Shown one piece after another: positions 7,511-9,744 of a DNA stretch of 9,744 bases; position 1 is the stretch's first letter, and the number at the start of each line of letters is the position of its first letter. The stretch covers positions 1-9,744 of the forward strand of contig JAQCDT010000036.1 in assembly GCA_027620575.1 (NCBI GenBank). The letters run 5' to 3'. Under the pieces are notes generated by a model that had not been told where the DNA came from, ran no database searches, and was given only the letters and a program-made list of their open reading frames with translations. The position numbers and the translations under genes are program-made. The stretch is from Verrucomicrobiota bacterium (lineage in GTDB: Bacteria; Verrucomicrobiota; Verrucomicrobiia; Opitutales; Coraliomargaritaceae).

Positions 7511-9076
7511 ATGTTAGCTGTTACCTATTCAGTCGCCCTTATTGGAGTTCAAGCCGAAGTCATAACAATCGAAGTCAATAGTGGTGAACGAGGTGAACTC
7601 AGATATATACTCGTTGGATTGCCCGACTCGGCCGTCAAAGAATCCCAAGATCGTGTACTGTCCGCATTAGACAACTGCGGGTTTCAAGCACCCAATACAA
7701 AAACCACCATCAACCTCGCACCAGGCGATTTAAAAAAAGAAGGCCCCGCCTACGATCTACCGATTGCACTATGCCTATTAGCCGCCACTCAGCAAATCCA
7801 GTAACCCAAACACGATTTAAACGAAACCCTCAAAGACTACCTAATCGCAGGTGAGCTCAGTCTATCAGGAGCGATTCGACCGATCAAAGGTGGATTGGCT
7901 ATGGCTCAACTCGCAAAAAAATTAAAGCTCAAAGGGGTACTTTTACCCGAAGCCACCGCAGAGGAAGCTAACCTCATTGAAGGAATCGCCGTCCACCCCA
8001 TACAAACTTTAAGCCAAGCCGTTGAATTTCTTCAGAATCCCGAGTGCCTTCAGCCTCTACCCAAATATTCGATCCGCACCCAGCCCAATCACCCACCAAA
8101 CCACCACGACCTCGATTTTTCCGATGTCAAAGGACAGCACTCCGTTCGTAGAGCCGTAGAAATTGCCGTCAGCGGAAATCACAATCTGCTCATCATTGGA
8201 AGTCCAGGCTCGGGTAAATCAATGATTGCTAAACGCATCCCTACCATCATGCCCCAACCAACCCTAGACGAATATTTAGAAATTCTCTCTATTCATTCGG
8301 CCTCAGGATATTCACAAGAATTTGATCCCAAATATCCAAGGCGTCCCTTCCGTGCGCCACACCACACCACAAGTGATGTCGCCTTACTGGGTGGCGGCAG
8401 CTTTCCCAAGCCCGGAGAAATCTCCCTCGCTCACAACGGAGTCCTCTTTCTCGATGAACTCCCAGAATTCAAACGCTCCACCCTTGAAGTCATGCGACAG
8501 CCTCTCGAAGAAGGCACCGTCAGCATCTCCCGCAGTCAGGCAAAAATCACCCTTCCCGCATCCTTCATGCTCATAGCCGCAATGAACCCATGCCCCTGTG
8601 GCTACCATGGCGACCCAAAACGCCCATGCCGATGCAGCCTTCAACAAATCGCCCGTTATCGTTCACGCATCAGTGGACCCCTCCTCGATCGCATCGACCT
8701 TCATGTTGAAGCCCCATCACTCACCATCAAAGAAATCCAAAGTACCCAAGGCAGCGAAGACTCAAAAAGCATCCGCATCCGCTGTCAAAAAGCACGAGCC
8801 CAACAAACACAACGCTTTGCCCACAAGCCACTCGCTTACCAACAATGCAATGCACATATGACTTCTCAGGAACTTAAAACACACTGCTCACTCGACGACG
8901 CTCAATTGCAATTACTCCACGATGCAATGCATCAACTCAAACTCTCCGTCAGAGCCTACGATCGCATACTTAAAGTCGCACGCACCATAGCTGACCTAGA
9001 TGATTCAGAACCTATTCTCGAAAAGCACCTACTGGAAGCCATACAATACCGCAACCTAGACCGTGCCCTCTTTTAG
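7511..9076 (+). pseudogene. comM: comM/yifB Mg-chelatase-like AAA+ helicase gene interrupted by one in-frame TAA
   Basis: ComM (YifB) is a hexameric AAA+ branch-migration helicase that extends recombination of incoming DNA in natural transformation. The frame runs 7511-9076 (522 codons, family-like length) and is broken only by TAA at codon 98. Codons 1-97 encode the N-terminal S5-like domain, with VGLPDSAVKESQDRV and TINLAPGDLKKEGPAYDLPIAL. After the stop the same frame stays open and resumes as DYLIAGELSLSGAIRPIKGG, which family members have in one chain. Counting through the stop, the rest is intact: Walker A GSPGSGKS (230-237), Walker B VLFLDELPEF (311-320), MNPCPCG (358-364) with a following CRC, GPLLDRIDLH, and sensor-2 region YDRILKVARTIADLD. 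The stop falls in a length-variable linker. Reinitiation at the ATG at 7895 would give a 393-residue fragment with the whole AAA+ core but no N-terminal domain. A sequencing error is the main alternative. Confidence 0.85.
7802..7804 (+). other. premature in-frame TAA in comM
   Basis: The codons read ATC CAG TAA CCC AAA. The frame is identical before (start 7511) and after (internal ATG 7895), so this is a point nonsense change and not a frameshift. A single C-to-T change from CAA (Gln) is the simplest origin. TAA is also the natural stop of rho and of the second ATPase gene here, so reassignment of the codon is excluded. Confidence 0.85.
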
Positions 9077-9079
9077 CAA

Positions 9080-9460
9080 CTAGCCCACGATCTCTTGGTG
9101 AATCGCTTTTAGGTCCTCTTCGCTCGGTGACAATTTCTCACGGGTGAAATCAATATCTTCAACCGTTTGTAAAGGAATCAAATGGATGTGGGCGTAAGCC
9201 GTCTCCAGTCCAATCACCGCCATGCCTATACGCCGACACGGTATCGCCGATTCGAGCTTCAAGGCCACCGACTTGGCAAATATCTGTATACGACCCAAAG
9301 CACTGTCCTCCATCTCAAAAAGTGACTCTACCTTCTGTTTTGGAATCACCAAGGTATGTCCCTTGGCCAATGGAGCCGTTTCTAAAAAAGCTAGAAATTC
9401 ATCGTTTTCCGCAATTTTAAAAGAAGGGACGGTTCCAGAAAGTATCGGCTCAAAACTCAT
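9080..9460 (-). CDS. HIT-family protein with a Tyr in place of the first triad histidine
   Basis: A 126-residue protein of the histidine-triad (HIT) superfamily, whose members hydrolyse or transfer nucleoside phosphoramidates, dinucleoside polyphosphates and related substrates. Family features are the start MSFEPILSGTVPSFKIAEND, FLAFLETAPLAKGHTLVIPK (23-41) and the C-terminal YAHIHLIPL (89-97). The family pattern is His-x-His-x-His followed by two hydrophobic residues; here it is Tyr89-Ala-His91-Ile-His93. The residue aligned with the nucleophilic middle His is kept (His91), as is the third (His93), but the first is Tyr, encoded TAC. The N-terminal Cys of many bacterial homologues is absent. 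Length is normal. The gene is convergent with comM, with 3 nt between the stop codons, and has no Shine-Dalgarno. Family membership is sure; whether the enzyme is active and on what substrate is unknown. Confidence 0.9.
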   Translation of the reverse strand: MSFEPILSGTVPSFKIAENDEFLAFLETAPLAKGHTLVIPKQKVESLFEMEDSALGRIQIFAKSVALKLESAIPCRRIGMAVIGLETAYAHIHLIPLQTVEDIDFTREKLSPSEEDLKAIHQEIVG

Positions 9461-9549
9461 AACCGTATGCTAGAGGCATAGGCACAACAAAAGCGATTTA
9501 AAAAATTCCTAAATAAACTGCTTGCAAGTTGTCGCACAATCCCTAGCTC

Positions 9550-9555
9550 TAGAAT
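9550..9555 (+). promoter_or_regulatory. candidate -10 box for tRNA-Ser
   Basis: TAGAAT lies 13 nt before the mature tRNA 5' end and matches the sigma70 -10 consensus at five of six positions. Possible -35 boxes are TTGTCG (9529-9534, spacer 15) or TTGCAA (9522-9527, spacer 22); both spacings are poor, so the promoter is tentative. Confidence 0.35.
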
Positions 9556-9568
9556 TTCTTAAATGACT

Positions 9569-9656
<88 letters not shown>

Positions 9657-9692
9657 TTTGCGAAGCAAACAAATCATTCGCGAAGCGAACAA
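9657..9692 (+). repeat. two tandem hairpins directly after the tRNA
   Basis: TTTGC-GAA-GCAAA (9657-9669) and TTCGC-GAA-GCGAA (9677-9689) are perfect 5-bp stems with the same GAA loop and the same following CAA, offset by exactly 20 nt. They differ only at two positions that pair with each other (T-A in the first, C-G in the second). The first stem begins at the base after the tRNA CCA. They could be processing or termination structures, or copies of a dispersed repeat. A further GCGAAGCGAC at 9721-9730 shares the core without the same stem. Confidence 0.6.
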
Positions 9693-9744
9693 GGGATGAG
9701 ATCGCAGTTCGACGTAAGGAGCGAAGCGACTGAAGATGGGGCAC

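Noticed and set aside
7802..7804. Programmed recoding or readthrough of the comM TAA
   Set aside because: TAA is rarely recoded, no stimulatory structure is evident, and the position is a variable linker with no special residue. TAA also serves as a normal stop in neighbouring genes.
8322..8861. Open frames at 8322-8576 (+), 8384-8647 (-) and 8598-8861 (+)
   Set aside because: All are shadows inside the conserved ComM AAA+ core, which explains the sequence in its own frame.

Overview
The window is a bacterial chromosome segment with housekeeping and pilus or secretion genes. The taxon cannot be fixed from 9.7 kb. The Rho carries a long Asn/Arg/Lys-rich N-terminal extension, the HIT protein resembles the Bacteroidota/Verrucomicrobiota type, and none of the seven protein starts has a convincing Shine-Dalgarno sequence. 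I lean weakly towards the PVC/Bacteroidota side, perhaps a Verrucomicrobiota of the Opitutae type; this is inference from family memory.

Layout. Minus strand, in reading direction from about 7400 down to 103: coaE (dephospho-CoA kinase, probably TTG-initiated), rho, a first PilB/GspE-type ATPase, a second paralogous PilB/GspE-type ATPase, and a PilC/GspF inner-membrane platform protein. The last three are tightly spaced (27 and 7 nt gaps) and look like one operon; gaps of 85 and 114 nt flank rho. Plus strand from 7511: a comM/yifB (Mg-chelatase-like AAA+) gene split by one in-frame TAA at 7802-7804. It converges, with a 3-nt gap, on a minus-strand HIT-family gene whose first triad His is Tyr. 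A tRNA-Ser(UGA) gene on the plus strand follows at 9569-9656, trailed by two tandem small hairpins that differ by one compensatory base pair, and then the window ends.

Function. The two ATPases and the PilC/GspF protein are the cytoplasmic motor and membrane platform of a type IV pilus or type II secretion-like machine. Pilins, secretin, prepilin peptidase and a PilT retraction ATPase are not in the window. ComM is the branch-migration helicase of natural transformation, so a pilus motor and a (broken) transformation helicase lie near each other; any functional link is inference. CoaE completes coenzyme A synthesis and Rho terminates transcription.

I found no wholly new system. The points most worth a second look are the comM nonsense codon, the HIT triad substitution, the tandem ATPase pair with a diverged Walker B-side motif, the Rho disordered extension, and the covarying hairpins after the tRNA. 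No stretch without a gene exceeds 300 bases.
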